A DNA stretch of 64,000 nucleotides from Thiohalocapsa sp963704155 (GTDB taxonomy: Bacteria > Pseudomonadota > Gammaproteobacteria > Chromatiales > Chromatiaceae), in the NCBI GenBank assembly GCA_963704155.1, contig CAVPHF010000011.1, forward strand, positions 29,197 to 93,196. Reading direction: 5' to 3'. Each line of letters starts with the position of its first letter. Position 1 is the stretch's first letter. The notes under the pieces were generated by a model. The model had not been told where the DNA came from and ran no database searches. It saw only the letters and a list, made by a program, of their open reading frames with translations. The position numbers and the translations under genes were made by a program. Positions 15,811 to 25,325 of this stretch are shown piece after piece.

Positions 15811-16305
15811 ATGAACGAAAGCAATCGTGTACGGGTGCTTTTCATCTGCATGGGAAATATCTGTCGATCGCCAACGGCGCACGGGGTGTTTCGCAAGTTG
15901 GTCGAAGACGCCGGCCTGGTCGACTTTATCGAGATCGATTCAGCCGGTACCCATGCCTATCATGAGGGTGAGCCACCGGATCGGCGTGCCCAGGAGACGG
16001 CGATGCGGCGCGGCATTGCACTCTCGGATCTGCGTGCCCGCCGTGCCCAGGCGGCCGACTTCGATCGCTTCGACTACATCCTGGCGATGGATCAGGACAA
16101 TTATCACAACATGTCCGGGCTGTGCCCCGATGGCCGCGGTCTGGAACGTCGGCTGATGTTGCTAATGGACTTTGCGCCGGACATGCGTCTGCGGGAGGTT
16201 CCCGACCCCTACTATGGAGGCGCGGGGGGCTTCGAGACCGTATTTGATATGGTTGAGGCAGCGGCACAGGGGCTATTGGACGAGATACGCCGCAAGCACT
16301 TCTGA
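15811..16305 (+). CDS. low-molecular-weight protein-tyrosine phosphatase
   Basis: A 164-residue cytoplasmic phosphatase. The P-loop FICMGNICRSPT contains the nucleophile Cys13 and Arg19, and DPYYGG (about residue 132) supplies the general acid Asp. Enzymes of this family reverse tyrosine phosphorylation, often on exopolysaccharide kinases, but no Wzc-like kinase is nearby. The ATG at 15811 follows a long AT-rich leader. Confidence 0.9.
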   Translation: MNESNRVRVLFICMGNICRSPTAHGVFRKLVEDAGLVDFIEIDSAGTHAYHEGEPPDRRAQETAMRRGIALSDLRARRAQAADFDRFDYILAMDQDNYHNMSGLCPDGRGLERRLMLLMDFAPDMRLREVPDPYYGGAGGFETVFDMVEAAAQGLLDEIRRKHF

Positions 16306-16315
16306 TTTGCGCGTA

Positions 16316-17101
16316 TCAGCCGATACCCCTGATCGACGTCGCCGACGACAGTACCCCGTAACCGCAGCTGGTGCCGAAGCGCGCGAGGTCGGCGATCAGG
16401 TCGGCGCGCAGCCGCAGTTCGGTGTCGAACGGATGGATGCCGATGCGCACGCGCCCGCGCCGTGCCGCCAGTCTTCGGTTGGCGGCATTCCATGCGCGGA
16501 TGACGGGTACGCGCGCCGATTGGTCGGCCTCGTAGCCGAGCAATGGGATGCGGTGTAGCCTGCCGCTCAGGGCGTCCAAGACGCCGCCGAAGGTCTCGTA
16601 GAGCGCGAAACGGCAGTCCTGGGTGAGGCGGGCATAGGAGACGCTGCCCATGGCCCAGGCGGGTGGCACGTAGAGCTGCGGTGACTCCAGTCCGTTCTCG
16701 CCGAACCAGTCATGGCAGCGGTTGATCAGTTCGACGATAGCATCGGCGTCCAATGCCAGGTGCTCCGCAACGCGTCGCGAGATCAGCAGTCCATGCAGCC
16801 GGTGGTAAAGTCCACCAAAGTGATCGACCCGATGCAGCCAGCCATGGCCGGCGAGCCGATGGCCGCTGTATTGAAATGCCTTCAGTGTGTCGATGCCGTC
16901 GCGGCTCCAGCCGCTCCCGGGCACGACCAACAATGTGACCGGTCCGGAACCGGCCTGTTCAAGCACTGCCAGCGTCCGCTGTACGGCGTCTATCGTTGAC
17001 GGCATCAGGTCGTGGATCGAGATCAATGCTGCGGTAGCGGCGTCGCCGTGCCTTGGCGAGGCGTCGCGGGCTGGCGCGTCGGCCTCAATCCGCAAGCTCA
17101 T
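16316..17101 (-). CDS. polysaccharide deacetylase-like protein (DUF2334)
   Basis: A 261-residue protein with the metal-dependent carbohydrate deacetylase fold: LISIHDLMP near residue 27 carries the catalytic and metal Asp, AGHGWLHRVDHFGG near 84 carries the metal His residues, and the C-terminus has IGIHPFD. There is no signal peptide, so it probably acts in the cytoplasm on a lipid-linked or nucleotide sugar. Its start overlaps the end of the glycosyltransferase gene by 17 bases, implying translational coupling. Confidence 0.82.
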   Translation of the reverse strand: MSLRIEADAPARDASPRHGDAATAALISIHDLMPSTIDAVQRTLAVLEQAGSGPVTLLVVPGSGWSRDGIDTLKAFQYSGHRLAGHGWLHRVDHFGGLYHRLHGLLISRRVAEHLALDADAIVELINRCHDWFGENGLESPQLYVPPAWAMGSVSYARLTQDCRFALYETFGGVLDALSGRLHRIPLLGYEADQSARVPVIRAWNAANRRLAARRGRVRIGIHPFDTELRLRADLIADLARFGTSCGYGVLSSATSIRGIG

Positions 17102-18266
17102 CGAGTCCCCGCCGGTCGCCCTGTATCAAGACGCCGAGCCAATGATGCAGGTTACGCTCATTGATCTCGCGCGCGGCGTCGCGCGCGATGCCTGCCTTGC
17201 GCTCGAGAATCGCCTGATCGAGCGCGCGCACGCGAAGCAGCGCGCTCGACAGGTTCTCCTGTTCGCGCATCTGAAACAGCCCTCGCTCCAGCAGGTTCCA
17301 GCTCAGTATGCCGCACTGGGAGGAAACGATCACCAAACGCGCACGCGCCATGGCCTCGAGTGCAATGGTGCCGAACGACTCCACAGTGGAAGGCAGTACC
17401 AGCGCATCGACGCTGTCAATCAGCGGCAGGATCTCGGCGCGCTTGACCCAGCCGATGTACTCCAGGTTTGCCAGTCGCGCGGCCTGCTGCTGCATCCAGT
17501 CGCGCAGCGGACCGTCGCCGGCGACCAGGAAACGCAGCTCTGGCAATGCCTCGGCGGCTTCGACAATGGCCTCCAGATTCTTCTCCGGCGCTAGGCGGCC
17601 GGCGAACAAGACCTGCGTCACGGTATCGCGTATCGCGACGACCGGCTGATCGAGAAAGCGCTTCGGGATTGGTGTACCCATCAGGCTGACCTGCTCCGCA
17701 CCGATGGCGCGAGCGATCTTGACCATCTCCGGGGAGTTGGCAAGCACGAGATCGGCTTCGCGGAACAGTTTTCGGTTGCAGGCGTTCAAATACGCTTGTG
17801 CGATCCAGCCGCGCAACCGCCAGCCCGGGTTCAGCTCGGCCAGGCGCTCGAAGTGCGTGTGGAAGCCAACGATGAGGCGCGCATGCCGGCGCTTGGCGAG
17901 GAACATGCCAAGCATGCCGAAGGGTCCGGGAGTCGGCACGATGACGGAGTTCGGCCGCAGACGGTCGAATCTGTGCGACAACAGTGACCATTTTGGCAGC
18001 ACGAATTTCTGGGTCGGGTCGCCCGGCAGCGGCATGCCGAGCCCGCCGTACCAGCGCCCGGCGCGGAAACGCGGCGAGATAAGCTCTACCCGAGCACCCA
18101 CCGATTTCAGGTGTTCGGCCAGGTCACGGTAGTAGGCGCCGACGCCATTGCGTTCTGGGGCGGCGTCAGAGACGATGGCCACACGCAGCCTGGTAGGATC
18201 CGGCGCGGTCAGCCCTCGCCGGTCACTTGCTTCCCTTGCGTGCGGTGAGGCGGATGAACTCAGCAC
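17085..18266 (-). CDS. glycosyltransferase family 4 (GT-B fold)
   Basis: A 393-residue retaining glycosyltransferase. The N-terminal domain has RVAIVSDAAPERNGVGAYYRDLAEHL with the donor-side glycine loop; the C-terminal domain has LFAGRLAPEKNLEAIVEAA (the basic donor-phosphate site) and ALVLPSTVESFGTIALEAMA, the EX7E-type motif. It resembles diacylglycerol- or polyprenol-linked sugar transferases. It overlaps the sulfotransferase gene at one end by 7 bases and the deacetylase gene at the other by 17, so the three genes form one unit. Confidence 0.87.
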   Translation of the reverse strand: MLSSSASPHAREASDRRGLTAPDPTRLRVAIVSDAAPERNGVGAYYRDLAEHLKSVGARVELISPRFRAGRWYGGLGMPLPGDPTQKFVLPKWSLLSHRFDRLRPNSVIVPTPGPFGMLGMFLAKRRHARLIVGFHTHFERLAELNPGWRLRGWIAQAYLNACNRKLFREADLVLANSPEMVKIARAIGAEQVSLMGTPIPKRFLDQPVVAIRDTVTQVLFAGRLAPEKNLEAIVEAAEALPELRFLVAGDGPLRDWMQQQAARLANLEYIGWVKRAEILPLIDSVDALVLPSTVESFGTIALEAMARARLVIVSSQCGILSWNLLERGLFQMREQENLSSALLRVRALDQAILERKAGIARDAAREINERNLHHWLGVLIQGDRRGLDELAD

Positions 18267-19591
18267 GACACGGCTCCTCGCGGCTCCCTGGTCGGCGCTG
18301 TTTGCGCAGCATCGAGCGCGTCCTTGGCGGCGCCGACCCCAGGCTCGCGATCGCAGCGCGGCTCGGCGTGGCCCTCATGCATTGGCGCTGCGGGCTGATC
18401 GCCGAGCCCCTGGCGCCGATAAGCGGTGGCGAAGCGGGCGCTGATATCGGCTGGCTCCAGGCCGAATTGGGCCAGCGAATAGCTGTGCCCGCTGCGATAG
18501 CCGCGCGTCGCGGGAGTTTCATTGCGCAGCACGCACGCAAAGTCATCGCCCAGCGGCAAGCCAAGCTGGCCGTAGATGGCCGTCAGCCTCGCCGACAATC
18601 CGCACTTGAGTTCGGCCAGCGTGACGGCGGCGCAGCGTCTTGACGGCTGGCTGTCGACCAAGGCATACAGGTTGTTGTAATAGAACGCGAGCTGCTCGAG
18701 CATCCGCGCGCGGATGGGTGCGCTTTTCTCTGAAATGCCGAAGAACCGCAGTCCTGAAGCAATCGAGCTGAGCTGGGACGGAACGGTCTCGACCGGATCG
18801 CGCAGACAGACGATGAAACGGGCGTCGGGGAACTGCCGCGACAGGCTCTGCGCCAGCGGCGCAAAAGCGGCGTTCTTAGACAGCAGACGCTTGTTAGGCC
18901 CATGGACGTAGAGGTGCTTTTGCAGGCACGCCTGGTAGAAAGCCAGGATACGCCCTCGCTCGTCTTCCGGCATCTCGCGGTCGAACATTCCGACACGGTG
19001 CAGGTGCGCGTTGGCCGGAAACGGCAGGAACAAGATGAAGCAGGACAGGATCGGCATCAGCGCGAAATAGTCCTCTTCCGGCGTCGCCAGGCTCATCGCA
19101 TGGACGTCGTCCAAGGATGCGAAGACACGTCGCTCCAGCCAACCTAAGGCGCGTGCGCCGGGCCGGCCGATCGACGCATCGAGTCGCGCCAAGGCCAGCC
19201 AGAATCGGCGTTCAGTCACCGATAGGGCGAACAAGCACTCCCAAGTCGAGAAGGTCGTGTATTGACTGTCCTTGGCCAGTATCTGATGCAACTTGGTCGT
19301 GCCGCTGCGGGGCACGCCGAGCACGAACAAGGGCTCCCTGACCTTGACGCGTCGCCAGCCGCGGAACAGGATATCGTCGAGCAGGAAGCCGAGCCAATGC
19401 AGGCCTTGCACCAGCGCGAACAGCGGCAGGAACCCGATCATCACCAGCACGCGGCGCAGCCCCAGCGGCGTTTGGCCGTCGGGTGACCGGGTTAGGGCCG
19501 GCGGCACCATGGCGAAGAAACGCCTCAGGCTGATGACAAACAGCTCGAACATGCGGCTTCGGCTTGGTCCGCTCCGTATTCCGGTGCGCAT
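18260..19591 (-). CDS. sulfotransferase family protein
   Basis: A 443-residue PAPS-dependent sulfotransferase. FVLGVPRSGTTKLHQIL (about residues 89-105) is the 5'-phosphosulfate loop and FIVCLRDPVETVPSQLSS (about 280) is the 3'-phosphate motif. The N-terminus has a hydrophobic helix (VLVMIGFLPLFALVQGLHWLGFLLDD) that may tether it to the membrane. The start could instead be Met14 at 19552. The C-terminal 50 residues are low-complexity. As first gene of the three-gene unit it points to a sulfated glycan or glycolipid. Confidence 0.85.
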   Translation of the reverse strand: MRTGIRSGPSRSRMFELFVISLRRFFAMVPPALTRSPDGQTPLGLRRVLVMIGFLPLFALVQGLHWLGFLLDDILFRGWRRVKVREPLFVLGVPRSGTTKLHQILAKDSQYTTFSTWECLFALSVTERRFWLALARLDASIGRPGARALGWLERRVFASLDDVHAMSLATPEEDYFALMPILSCFILFLPFPANAHLHRVGMFDREMPEDERGRILAFYQACLQKHLYVHGPNKRLLSKNAAFAPLAQSLSRQFPDARFIVCLRDPVETVPSQLSSIASGLRFFGISEKSAPIRARMLEQLAFYYNNLYALVDSQPSRRCAAVTLAELKCGLSARLTAIYGQLGLPLGDDFACVLRNETPATRGYRSGHSYSLAQFGLEPADISARFATAYRRQGLGDQPAAPMHEGHAEPRCDREPGVGAAKDALDAAQTAPTREPRGAVSC

Positions 19592-19626
19592 GCCGCAAGG
19601 ACATGCTTGATGGTGTTTTGGTCGGA

Positions 19627-19650
19627 GCAGCGCAGCCTAGGCTGCGCTGC
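19627..19650. repeat. 24-bp perfect palindrome
   Basis: Positions 19627-19638 (GCAGCGCAGCCT) are followed directly by their exact reverse complement (19639-19650), with no loop. It lies between the 3' end of rne and the sulfotransferase start. No T run follows on either strand, so it may be a protein-binding site or a cruciform rather than a classic terminator. Confidence 0.6.
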
Positions 19651-19856
19651 CGCGCGTCGGTGCGACGCGGGCATGGTACCCCAGAGCGTTTTCAAACCGA
19701 AGTGGCGTTGTCTGACCGTCCTGGATGTCTGGCGATCCCGTGTTTGCCTCGCGATCCTATCGCGGGTGGGCGACGAACCCGACGGACCGCGAAAGCGCCC
19801 CGGTTCGAGCGATCGATGCGTTACCTGTCGCGCGCCGCGACTGGCGTTCGCCTCGC

Positions 19857-22800
19857 TCAGCGGTCGGCAATATCCGTATTCACCGCAGCCCCGGACGCGT
19901 CGGCGTGTTTCTGTCGCGGAGAGCCATCCTGCTGCACGGCAGGCTCGGTGCTGCCGGGCGCCGAAGCAATGGGATCAGACTTCTTCGTGGGTCGCGCCGT
20001 GCTTTCCGCTTGGCCTGTGGATGGCTCGATGGGGCGAACAGCGGGCGGCTCCGAGTGGGCGTTCGACTTCTTCTGGGTCGGTGGCTCCGTTGCGACCGCG
20101 TTCGTATCCACCGAGGCTGCCTCACCTGGTGGCTTGGCTGCGGTGTCTCTTGCACTTGGTTTGTCAGGCGTTGCGTTCTGGACTGGATCGCTCTGGATTG
20201 GGTTGGCCGGGATTGTGTTGGTTTGGGCAAGACTCCCATCCCCCGAATGCTCGTTCGGCGAGGCCGTTGCGGCCTGAGTTTCTGCTTGAGGCGTTCCGAC
20301 GGCCGCAGCATCGGCCGAGGCGGTTGCGGTCCGCTGCGACGCCGATGGCGATGACTGCTGATCCGAACCCTTTTGCTCGCCGCCCTCGGTCGCGCTATTT
20401 GACCCGCTACCGCGCCGGCGTCTCCCACCGCGGCGGCGTCGGCTCGAACGCGAGCGCGTCGCAGTCTGCTCGCCCTCCGCCTCGCCCTCGTTCGAGGATG
20501 GCTGTTGGTTCGCGGTTGTCGCAGCCGATTCCTGCTGGTCCGCCGCAGGCATGGCCTCGGACTTCACGCGGGCCGCGTCGGCCGCCGGCGCGTCGCTGGA
20601 TGCATCTCTGGCCCCGTCGCCGCGCGGCGGAATACGCTGTTCGGGTGCTCGGGCGCTGGGAGATTGATCTTGCGGTGCTTCGATGGCCATTGGCAGGTGT
20701 TCCGCGCTTGCCATGATGGCCTTACCGGGGCGCTCGTTCTGTGCCTTGGCGGGTTCCTCCGGGGTCGTAGAACGCTGCCCTCCCTCGGACTCGCCGCCGA
20801 AGCGTCGCCCGCCTCGGCCTCGGCTGTTCCTGCGACCGCTGCGCTGGCGGTCACTGTCGCCCTTTGCTCGTGCGTCGGATGCTTGCTGCTCGGAGTCGCT
20901 GCCGGCTCGTGCGCGGGGCTCGGCCACGCCCTCACTGGTGCCTTCTGCATCACCACCGCGCTTGCGCGGCCGACGCTGACGCTGGTCGTCGCCCTGTTGG
21001 CCGCCGGAACCGCGCTCGCGCCGACGCGGTTGGCCACCGGCAGGCGCGTCGCGCCCTGATTCAGAGATGTCGCCGCGTCCTGACCGGGCATCCTGCGCCG
21101 CCGGCGTTGCCTCCTGGTCGGTGCCGGGCGGAGCGACCAGCAGGGTCCAAATACGCTTGATCAGGCTCTCGTTGCGCTTACCCTGCTCGCTGGCATCGGG
21201 CGGGGCCTTCGCCTGGGCAGTCTCGGGCCCAGGCTCCCGCCGCGGCGGCACCGGCATGACCGGGGTGACTGACTTGACTGCCGGCTCTTCGCTTGGCGCC
21301 TCGCTCGCCGGCCGCGCAAAGGTCGGCATGGCGGCTGCCGGCTCTTCGGCCAGCTTCCAACTGGGCGCCTCGTCGGCAAGCCGGTCTGCCTCTTGGACGC
21401 GGACGCGGTCGATGCTGTATTCCGGCGTCTCCAGATGCTTGTTCGGCAGCAGCACGACCTCGACTCGGTGACGCCGTTCGATCTCGAGGATACCTCCGCG
21501 CTTCTCGTTCAACAGGAAGGTCGCGACATCCACCGGCAACTGGGCGATGATGCGGCCGGTGCTGTCCTTCATGGCTTCTTCTTCGACGATGCGCAGCACG
21601 GACAGCGCCAGCGATTCGACTCCCCGAATGGTGCCTTGGCCCTTGCAGCGCGGGCAGACATGCTGGCTGGACTCGCCCAATGACGGGCGCAGCCGCTGGC
21701 GTGACATCTCGAGCAGGCCGAACCGCGATATGCGCGCCACCTGCACCCGCGCGCGGTCCTGCTTGAGCGCTTCGCGCAGACGATTCTCGACATCACGCTG
21801 GTTCTTGGCCGGCGTCATGTCGATGAAATCGATCACGAACAAGCCGCCTAGGTCGCGCAGCCGCAGCTGTCGGGCGATCTCGTCGGCCGCCTCGAGATTG
21901 GTGGTGACCGCCGTTTCCTCGATGTCCGCGCCCTTGGTCGCGCGGGCGGAGTTGATGTCGATGGAGGTCAGCGCCTCGGTGTGGTCGATAACCACCGAGC
22001 CGCCGGACGGCAGCCGCACCTCGCGTTGGAAGGCCGATTCAATTTGGCTCTCGATCTGGTAGCGCGTGAACAGCGGCACCTCGTCTTCATACAGCCTCAA
22101 TTTCTTAAGGTTGTGCGGCATCACCTGTCGGACGAAGTCCTCTGCGCGCCGGAACATCTCCTCGCTGTCGACGACGATTTCGCCGATGTCGGCGCGCAGG
22201 TGATCGCGTATCGAGCGAATGATGATGTCGCTTTCCTGATAGATCAGGAAGGGCGCGCTGCGCTCCTCGCTGGATGCCTTGATGGCGTCCCAGAGCTGCA
22301 ATAAGTAGTCGAGATCCCATTGCAGCTCTTCGGTGTTCTTGCCGACGCCGGCGGTGCGCACGATGAGCCCCATGTCGTCGGGGATGTTCAGCTGACTGAG
22401 CGCCTCGCGCAGTTCGGATCGGTCGGCGCCCTCGATTCGACGCGAGACGCCGCCGGCGCGCGGGTTATTGGGCATCAGCACCAGATAGCGGCCGGCCAGC
22501 GAGATGAAAGTGGTCAGTGCTGCGCCCTTGTTGCCGCGCTCCTCCTTGTCGATCTGGATGACAACCTGCTGCCCTTCCTTGATCAGTTCCTTGATATTCG
22601 CCTTCGCGCCCGGTTTCAGATCCTGCTTGAAGTAGCCGCGTGAGATCTCCTTCAGCGGCAGGAAACCGTGGCGCTCGGAGCCGTAGTCGACGAACGCCGC
22701 CTCCAGGCTGGGTTCGACGCGCGTGATCACGCCCTTGTAGATGTTGGCCTTCTTTTGTTCGCGGCCGGGACTTTCGATGTCGAGATTGAAGAGTAGTTGT

Positions 22801-22862
22801 CCGTCGACGATCGCAACCCGCAACTCCTCTGGCTGGGTTGCGTTTATCAGCATTCTTTTCAT
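19857..22862 (-). CDS. rne: ribonuclease E
   Basis: A 1001-residue endoribonuclease and degradosome scaffold. MKRMLINATQPEELRVAIVDGQ opens the S1/5'-sensor region. The metal-binding Asp residues are in TSIDINSA and FVIDFIDM, and CPRCKGQG is the Zn-link pair that joins subunits. After about residue 520 the sequence becomes disordered, rich in Arg, Pro, Ser, Gln and Ala, with Arg-rich blocks (SSRRRRGGRRRRG) suited to RNA or protein binding. The start is the ATG at 22862; a longer frame to 23069 lacks conservation. A long leader upstream fits autoregulation known for this gene in enterobacteria. Confidence 0.95.
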   Translation of the reverse strand: MKRMLINATQPEELRVAIVDGQLLFNLDIESPGREQKKANIYKGVITRVEPSLEAAFVDYGSERHGFLPLKEISRGYFKQDLKPGAKANIKELIKEGQQVVIQIDKEERGNKGAALTTFISLAGRYLVLMPNNPRAGGVSRRIEGADRSELREALSQLNIPDDMGLIVRTAGVGKNTEELQWDLDYLLQLWDAIKASSEERSAPFLIYQESDIIIRSIRDHLRADIGEIVVDSEEMFRRAEDFVRQVMPHNLKKLRLYEDEVPLFTRYQIESQIESAFQREVRLPSGGSVVIDHTEALTSIDINSARATKGADIEETAVTTNLEAADEIARQLRLRDLGGLFVIDFIDMTPAKNQRDVENRLREALKQDRARVQVARISRFGLLEMSRQRLRPSLGESSQHVCPRCKGQGTIRGVESLALSVLRIVEEEAMKDSTGRIIAQLPVDVATFLLNEKRGGILEIERRHRVEVVLLPNKHLETPEYSIDRVRVQEADRLADEAPSWKLAEEPAAAMPTFARPASEAPSEEPAVKSVTPVMPVPPRREPGPETAQAKAPPDASEQGKRNESLIKRIWTLLVAPPGTDQEATPAAQDARSGRGDISESGRDAPAGGQPRRRERGSGGQQGDDQRQRRPRKRGGDAEGTSEGVAEPRARAGSDSEQQASDARAKGDSDRQRSGRRNSRGRGGRRFGGESEGGQRSTTPEEPAKAQNERPGKAIMASAEHLPMAIEAPQDQSPSARAPEQRIPPRGDGARDASSDAPAADAARVKSEAMPAADQQESAATTANQQPSSNEGEAEGEQTATRSRSSRRRRGGRRRRGSGSNSATEGGEQKGSDQQSSPSASQRTATASADAAAVGTPQAETQAATASPNEHSGDGSLAQTNTIPANPIQSDPVQNATPDKPSARDTAAKPPGEAASVDTNAVATEPPTQKKSNAHSEPPAVRPIEPSTGQAESTARPTKKSDPIASAPGSTEPAVQQDGSPRQKHADASGAAVNTDIADR

Positions 22863-23547
22863 GTTGACGTCGGTCTCTCGCCATGGCGCGCCGCGCCGGT
22901 CCGCCATGCCGCCAGCCAATTGCTGGATGCCTGGGCGAACTGCGCGCGCAGTCGGCTCCCTTTGCCGCCGCGCTCGACGTCGGACCGCCGCGAACGACCG
23001 CAAAGCGGTCATCGCGTCCCGGCCGGGTTTCAGGCGGGTCAGCGTGACCGGCGGTCCGCGCCGGGGCATGCGTCGAGCACGCGCCGATGTTCAAATTCCA
23101 CGCCAGCCAGGGTTGTTGAAGGCGTGCGTCGGATCGGCGGCCATGCCGCCGATCATGTATCGAAACTCGCTCGAATCAGTAACAGTCGAGCTATCGGGAG
23201 TATCCAGCAGGTGAACCGGAGGGACGCCGCCCTCGGAGCGGGGTCGGCGGTGTAGAATGTCGGCAGGGCGTCGCGCCGGACTCCGACGAAGTCGCCAGGT
23301 CCGGGCATTGGGCGCCTTGCTCGAGGCGCGGCCGACGCGCCTAGCATAGTCAACGCGGGCGCGATCCCTACAGCCGGTTCCAGTTGGCTGGATGCTCAAT
23401 CATCCGGCGAGATCCCACCAACGAGCCGCGGGGGACGTCGCACACGCAATGCCGATACCAAGAGGAATGCGGACACTCTCCCCAGCCCAGCACAGCTTCT
23501 TTTTACAAGCAAGCTTGCATACTAACAAGCTTTTTCGGGACCAGCAA
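22863..23547. other. rne-rluC divergent intergenic region
   Basis: About 685 bases without a supported gene, mostly the rne 5' leader read leftwards plus the short rluC leader. The segment 23495-23540 is strikingly AT-rich for this genome and holds the likely promoters. Confidence 0.5.
23498..23532 (-). promoter_or_regulatory. candidate rne promoter
   Basis: On the minus strand TTGTTA and TAAAAA are separated by 17 bases inside the only AT-rich patch of the rne-rluC gap. Each hexamer matches consensus at four of six places. It would give an rne leader of roughly 630 nt. Confidence 0.3.
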
Positions 23548-24579
23548 TTGAACTCCAAGGCAGATGACGGCGCCCCGGCCGGCGGGCGACGCGGCGCATT
23601 TCCGGCTGCTCGCACCGCCGGCACGGATGGGAGCTTGGCAAATGTCCGCGTGCAGTTGGTGCAGGTTCCGCCGTCGCTGGCGGGGCAGCGCATCGATAAT
23701 TTTCTGATGACACGCCTAAAGGGCGTCCCGCGCAGCCTGATCTACAAGCTCTTGCGTCGCGGCGAAGTGCGCGTGAACAAGGGCCGTGTCAAGCCGACGC
23801 ATCGCCTCTCGGGCGGCGACTGGGTGCGGCTCCCCCCGGTACGCCGCGCCGAGGCCGGCACGCGTCCCTTGCCCTCGACCGGTATGGTGCTGCAACTGAC
23901 CGACAGCGTGCTTTACGAGGATGACCGGGTGCTGGTGGTCGATAAGCCTTCGGGGATGGCCGTGCATGGCGGCAGCGGCGTCAGCAACGGTGTCATAGAG
24001 ACGCTGCGCGCTTGGCGGCCGGAGACCGAGTTTGAACTGGTGCATCGGCTGGACCGTGACACCTCCGGCTGCCTCCTGATCAGCAAGCGCCGTAGCGCGC
24101 TGCGATCGCTGCATCGGCAGATGCGCGATGGTGAGATACGCAAGCACTACCAGGCGCTGCTGATCGGCGGCTTACCGCGACGGGTGCTCGGGGTAGAGCT
24201 GCCGCTTCGCAAGAACCTGCTGCGCGGCGGCGAGCGCATGGTGCAGGTGGACGAGCTGAATGGAAAACCGGCGCGGACGGTGTTTCGGCGCGTCAACGCT
24301 TACGGCGGACTGACGCTGGTCGATGTGGAGTTGCACACGGGCCGCACGCACCAGATACGCGTGCATGCGGCAAGCCTTGGCACGCCTGTGGCCGGTGATG
24401 ACAAATACGGCGACGCCGCGGGCAATCGAGCGCTGCGCCACAAGGGGCTCAAACGCTTGTTTTTACACGCCGCTGCCCTGAGCTTTCGGCCTCAAGACGA
24501 TGCACCGTCGGTGCGCGTGGAGGCACCGCTGCCTGCAGATCTTGCGGCGTTTTTGCAACGCTTCGGTAACGCTGAATGA
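23548..24579 (+). CDS. rluC: 23S rRNA pseudouridine synthase RluC/D family
   Basis: The enzyme converts specific uridines of 23S rRNA to pseudouridine. An S4 domain (about residues 47-100, RIDNFLMTRLKGVPRSLIYKLLRRGEVRVNKGR) precedes the catalytic domain, with HRLDRDTSGCLLISK holding catalytic Asp169 and HTGRTHQIRVHA further on. The frame is open from 23392, but conservation starts near residue 30 of this call; the TTG at 23548 with GGGA eight bases before it gives 343 residues, near the usual 320. TTG at 23635 is an alternative. Its position opposite rne supports RluC. Confidence 0.88.
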   Translation: MNSKADDGAPAGGRRGAFPAARTAGTDGSLANVRVQLVQVPPSLAGQRIDNFLMTRLKGVPRSLIYKLLRRGEVRVNKGRVKPTHRLSGGDWVRLPPVRRAEAGTRPLPSTGMVLQLTDSVLYEDDRVLVVDKPSGMAVHGGSGVSNGVIETLRAWRPETEFELVHRLDRDTSGCLLISKRRSALRSLHRQMRDGEIRKHYQALLIGGLPRRVLGVELPLRKNLLRGGERMVQVDELNGKPARTVFRRVNAYGGLTLVDVELHTGRTHQIRVHAASLGTPVAGDDKYGDAAGNRALRHKGLKRLFLHAAALSFRPQDDAPSVRVEAPLPADLAAFLQRFGNAE

Positions 24580-25241
24580 CCTTCGACCTGCTGGTTTTCG
24601 ATTGGGACGGCACCTTGATGGACTCGGAGGCGCGTATCGTCGCCAGCTTGAGCGCTGCATTCGTCGATATCGGGCTCGAGCCGCCGGAGCGGACGCGCTC
24701 TCGCGACGTCATCGGGCTGGGCCTGGAGCAGGCCATGCTGAGGCTCTTGCCGGAATCAACGCACGCCCAGCGGGTCGATTTGATGCTCCGCTATCGGCAT
24801 CATTTCCTCGCGGCCGATGACACGCCGATGCCGCTCTTTCCGCGCGCCGCAGAGGTGATCGCGGAACTGCATCGGGGCGGCTACCTGCTCGCCGTCGCCA
24901 CGGGTAAGAGCCGGCTGGGCTTGGTTAGTGCGTTGGCTGAGAGCGGCCTGGAGCCGTTTTTCCATGCGACGCGCTGCGCCGATGAGTCGTTTTCCAAACC
25001 GCATCCGCAGATGCTGACCGAGCTGCTCGACGAACTCGGCGCCGAGGCCGGCCGCAGTCTGATGATAGGCGACACCGAATACGACCTGGAAATGGCACAC
25101 AACGCCGGCATGGCCGCGCTCGGTGTCGGCACGGGCGTCCATTCGCCCGATCGTCTACTGGCCCTCAAGCCGCTCGCATGCCTGCCCAGCGTCGCCGATC
25201 TGCCGGATTGGCTAGGCCGACAGCCCGATGCCGAGCACTGA
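24576..25241 (+). CDS. HAD-IA family phosphatase (Gph-like)
   Basis: A 221-residue hydrolase. Motif I is VFDWDGTLMDSEA (nucleophile Asp), motif II is AVATGKS, motif III Lys is in SKPHPQML, and motif IV is MIGDTEYDLEMAHNAG. This group includes phosphoglycolate phosphatases and the rluC-linked YjjG/Gph-like enzymes. It overlaps the rluC stop by four bases (ATGA), so they are co-translated. Confidence 0.88.
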   Translation: MTFDLLVFDWDGTLMDSEARIVASLSAAFVDIGLEPPERTRSRDVIGLGLEQAMLRLLPESTHAQRVDLMLRYRHHFLAADDTPMPLFPRAAEVIAELHRGGYLLAVATGKSRLGLVSALAESGLEPFFHATRCADESFSKPHPQMLTELLDELGAEAGRSLMIGDTEYDLEMAHNAGMAALGVGTGVHSPDRLLALKPLACLPSVADLPDWLGRQPDAEH

Positions 25242-25325
25242 AGGCGTGCGGCCGACCGAGCGGATCAACCTAAGATCACGTTGCCTGAGCAACCTTTGCC
25301 GCCCCTTACTGGATGGACGTCACTG

